64,000 nucleotides of DNA, from NCBI GenBank assembly GCA_016716425.1, contig JADJWJ010000008.1, positions 1 to 64,000 of the forward strand, written 5' to 3'. The DNA comes from Betaproteobacteria bacterium (GTDB taxonomy: Bacteria; Pseudomonadota; Gammaproteobacteria; Burkholderiales; Casimicrobiaceae). A program made the position numbers and the translations under genes. Position 1 is the first letter of the stretch. Every line of letters begins with the position of its first letter. Under the pieces are notes generated by a model that did no database searches, was not told the DNA's origin, and saw only the letters and a list, made by a program, of their open reading frames with translations. Of the stretch, positions 60,392 through 64,000 are shown one piece after another.

Positions 60392-60780
60392 ATGCGCACC
60401 GCGTCCTGCACCTGCGGCCAGCTCACGCTGACGACCACCGCGGACCCTGTCCGCGTGTCGATCTGCCACTGCCTCGCCTGCCAGCGGCGAACGGGCAGCG
60501 TCTTCGGCGCGCAGGCGCGCTTCCGGCCGATGCCGTCACCATCCGCGGCACGTCGAAGCAGTACGTGCGCAGCGGCGATTCGGGCGGCCGCGCCACGTTC
60601 CACTTCTGCCCCGAGTGCGGCGCGACGGTCCACTACACGGTCGCCGGACGCGAGGAGAGCGTGGCCGTGCCCGTCGGGGCGTTCGCGGATCCCGCGTTCC
60701 CGGCGCCGACATTCTCGGTCTACGAGACGCGGATGCACCGCTGGGTCCGCCTGCCCGACGGCATCGAGCACATGGACTGA
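60392..60780 (+). pseudogene. GFA-family zinc protein, copy 4, frameshifted
   Basis: The first frame encodes TASCTCGQLTLTTTADPVRV and ICHCLACQRRTGSVFGAQAR; after about 60529 homology continues in another frame as DAVTIRGTSKQYVRSGDSGG, HFCPECGATVHYTVAG and ETRMHRWVRLPDGIEHMD. One missing G in CCGGCCGATG restores the frame. All zinc ligands are kept on both sides, so this is either a very recent mutation or a sequencing error. GAAGGAG lies upstream of the ATG. Confidence 0.8.
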
Positions 60781-60787
60781 CCGCGGC

Positions 60788-61036
60788 GTGGCACGGATCG
60801 CGCGGCTGCTCTCGGCGCTGGCGGCATTCGTCGTGCTCTCGCTGGTGCCGTGGCTGGCCGCGGCCAGCGCGTGGCTGCTCGCCGCCGAGTTCCGGGATGC
60901 AGGCCGCGACACGCTGGGGCAGGTTTTCGCGATCGCGGCGGTTGCGATCGCCGCGTTGACGGCGATCGGCACGCTCTGGTTTGCCGGCGTCTGGCTCGTG
61001 GCGCTCGTCCGCGGCGACCGAGACGCCGGCGCGTGA
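60788..61036 (+). CDS. small two-helix membrane protein
   Basis: The 82-residue product has two membrane segments (LLSALAAFVVLSLVPWLAAA and AVAIAALTAIGTLWFAGVWL) and charged ends. It begins at GTG 60788, 7 bp after the GFA gene, so it may be its partner. No family recognised. Confidence 0.5.
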   Translation: MARIARLLSALAAFVVLSLVPWLAAASAWLLAAEFRDAGRDTLGQVFAIAAVAIAALTAIGTLWFAGVWLVALVRGDRDAGA

Positions 61037-61136
61037 CCGGCCCGCGCCGATGCCGCGCGCGGCGCCCTTTGCCGCGCGCCGCCGCTCGGGCATGATGGCG
61101 CCCGACGCTTCGACGACGGGAAGGAGGCGCGCGGAG

Positions 61137-61526
61137 ATGCTCGAGGGATCCTGTCACTGCGGCGCCGTGCGCTGGCGCTTCGCCGGCGTGCCGGAGGGCG
61201 CGACGGCATGCAACTGCACGGTGTGCCGCCGCTACGGCGTGCTGTGGGCCTACGACCACGAGGGCGAAGGGATCACGGTCTCCGGGCCGACACAGAAATA
61301 CATCCGCGGCAAGTGGATCGAGTTCCACTTCTGCCCGACCTGCGGCTGCGTCGCGTACTGGCGCGGGCAGCAGCCGGACGACCAGGGCCGCCGCCGCATC
61401 GCGGTCAACCTGCGGCTGGCCGAGCCCGACGGGGTCGCGCGCATCCCGATCGACCGCTTCGATGGGCTCGACACGTTCAAGGACCTGCCGCGCGACGGGC
61501 GCTGCGTGGCCGACTACTGGTACTAG
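61137..61526 (+). CDS. GFA-family zinc protein, copy 5
   Basis: The 129-residue protein has EGSCHCGAVRWRF, ACNCTVCRRYGVLWAY and HFCPTCGCVAYWRG, the GFA ligands, then RRIAVNLRLAEPDGVARIPI and DRFDGLDTFKDLP, the usual C-terminal block of this subgroup. ATG 61137 is chosen because AAGGAGG lies 9 bp upstream (61121-61127); the longer frame from 60981 has no homology before it. It is convergent with ettA. Confidence 0.88.
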   Translation: MLEGSCHCGAVRWRFAGVPEGATACNCTVCRRYGVLWAYDHEGEGITVSGPTQKYIRGKWIEFHFCPTCGCVAYWRGQQPDDQGRRRIAVNLRLAEPDGVARIPIDRFDGLDTFKDLPRDGRCVADYWY

Positions 61527-61565
61527 CGCAAGCGCTGCGCGCGGCGCTGGATCCTCGCCGCGCCG

Positions 61566-63226
<1,661 letters not shown>

Positions 63227-63344
63227 GGCGGGATGCGCTTTGCGGGATGCCGAAAAGCGCGATTATCGCAGGTACGGCCGGGCGGCCCGCGGGTGGGGTC
63301 GAACTCGCATCTCCACGGTGAGGCGGCACCTCGTCGTGAGCGCG

Positions 63345-63453
63345 CCCCTCACCCCAACCCTCTCCCCGTTCCGGGGAGAGAGAGAATGATGGCACGCATC
63401 GCGCCGACGCGCTCCCTCGCCCCGCGAAGCGGGGAGAGGGCTGGGGTGAGGGG
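63345..63453. repeat. inverted repeat, family B
   Basis: CCCCTCACCCCAACCCTCTC from 63345 and its near reverse complement GGAGAGGGCTGGGGTGAGGG ending at 63453 enclose about 60 bp. The left arm is also found at the gatB/recQ junction (41211). It lies between ettA and the haemagglutinin-like gene, and could act as a terminator. Confidence 0.8.
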
Positions 63454-63459
63454 CGTACG

Positions 63460-64000
63460 CTACGGCCCGTACAGGTTCACCGGCGCCGTGTTCACCTGAC
63501 ACACCCAGCACCCGCCGGCTGCCGCGGTGCCCTGAATCACCGAGTAGGTGTTCAGATGCGGCGTCGTCGAATCCGTCGCGGCGAAGCTCGCGCTCCCGTC
63601 CGCATCGCGCTTCAAGCTGAACGCCCGCACGTACTGCTGCGGCAGCGTACTGAAGTTCATCCAGTTGAGATCGTTGCCGAACAGGTAGATCAGGCCGCCC
63701 GCGCTCACGATGTTCGGCGACTCGAAGAACAGGCCCTGGAACGACTGGCCCGACGTCGTCCATCCCTGATTCACCATCACGCCGTTCACATCCAGGTCGC
63801 CGCCCGCCTTCAGCACGATCGCGCCCGGAAACACGAAGTCATTGGTGCCGCCATCGATGAGCTTGAGCGATCCGGTCGCCTGCAGAATCATGCTGCCGCC
63901 GCCGTACGCGGGCTGAGGCACGCCGGCCGGGCGCACGCCGCCGGGCGGTATCACCGCGTTGTTGGCGGGCAGCGTCCACCCCGCCGGCCACGCCGAGGGC
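63460..64000 (-). CDS. filamentous-haemagglutinin-like exoprotein, C-terminal part
   Basis: The frame enters from the right edge (WPAGWTLPANNAVIPPGGVR) and continues with YGGGSMILQATGSLKLIDGG, VLKAGGDLDVNGVMVNQGWT, IVSAGGLIYLFGNDLNWMNF and a final GGCWVCQVNTAPVNLYGP. The short repeated strands with GSL, GGDL and NGV resemble the beta-helix of filamentous haemagglutinin or two-partner-secretion exoproteins. The GCWVC pair before the C-terminus is notable. The N-terminus is outside the window. Confidence 0.7.
   Translation of the reverse strand, partial: PSAWPAGWTLPANNAVIPPGGVRPAGVPQPAYGGGSMILQATGSLKLIDGGTNDFVFPGAIVLKAGGDLDVNGVMVNQGWTTSGQSFQGLFFESPNIVSAGGLIYLFGNDLNWMNFSTLPQQYVRAFSLKRDADGSASFAATDSTTPHLNTYSVIQGTAAAGGCWVCQVNTAPVNLYGP

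Overview
The window is a high-GC chromosomal segment that reads as a betaproteobacterium (Burkholderiales-like). The strongest clue is the cell-shape cluster mreB-mreC-mreD-mrdA-rodA on the minus strand, set back to back with gatC-gatA-gatB on the plus strand, an arrangement familiar from that class. No rRNA, tRNA or CRISPR array was seen. All family assignments are by eye from motifs.

Layout. 1-2765: a broken IS3-family transposase, then three toxin-antitoxin cassettes (BrnT/BrnA with a nonsense mutation in brnT, HicB/HicA, RelB-like/RelE) separated by three integron attC-like sites, ending in a decapitated GNAT gene. This looks like a cluster of attC sites with no integrase in view. 2824-14843: many short, mostly plus-strand accessory genes (GNAT acetyltransferases, GFA zinc proteins, DUF proteins), plus a MerR regulator whose palindromic operator lies in the promoter of a DUF2938-DUF2798 pair. 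14900-20540: a large SARP/AfsR-type regulator (winged helix-BTAD-STAND ATPase-TPR) flanked by secreted-protein genes. Each flank carries the same 11-bp-spaced direct repeat ahead of a -10-like element.

20656-31629: another run of small genes, including an AAC(6')-like aminoglycoside acetyltransferase homologue, a BatA-like VWA protein and a lone FabH-like condensing enzyme. 31757-41207: the housekeeping core (rodA, mrdA, mreDCB, gatCAB). An 81-bp tandem repeat array forms an open reading frame exactly between mrdA and rodA. 41176-47600: recQ, a SulP-STAS-cNMP fusion, a LysR regulator and DUF456. 47825-61526: a second accessory region with a lower-GC DUF6946-type gene, an OXA-2-like class D beta-lactamase, an orphan ABC substrate-binding protein, a GHKL ATPase fragment, more GNAT and GFA genes, and a pepsin-like secreted protein with an IPTL-CTERM-like tail. 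61566-64000: an ABC-F protein (EttA type) and the C-terminal end of a filamentous-haemagglutinin-like exoprotein that runs off the window.

Three genes (gatA, ettA, one GFA gene) carry single-base frameshifts in otherwise intact sequence. Since gatA is normally essential, residual sequencing errors are the simplest explanation. Thirteen complete GNAT genes plus one fragment, and five GFA genes, sit in this one window, which suggests long-term accumulation of small detoxification or resistance-type genes around a conserved core.
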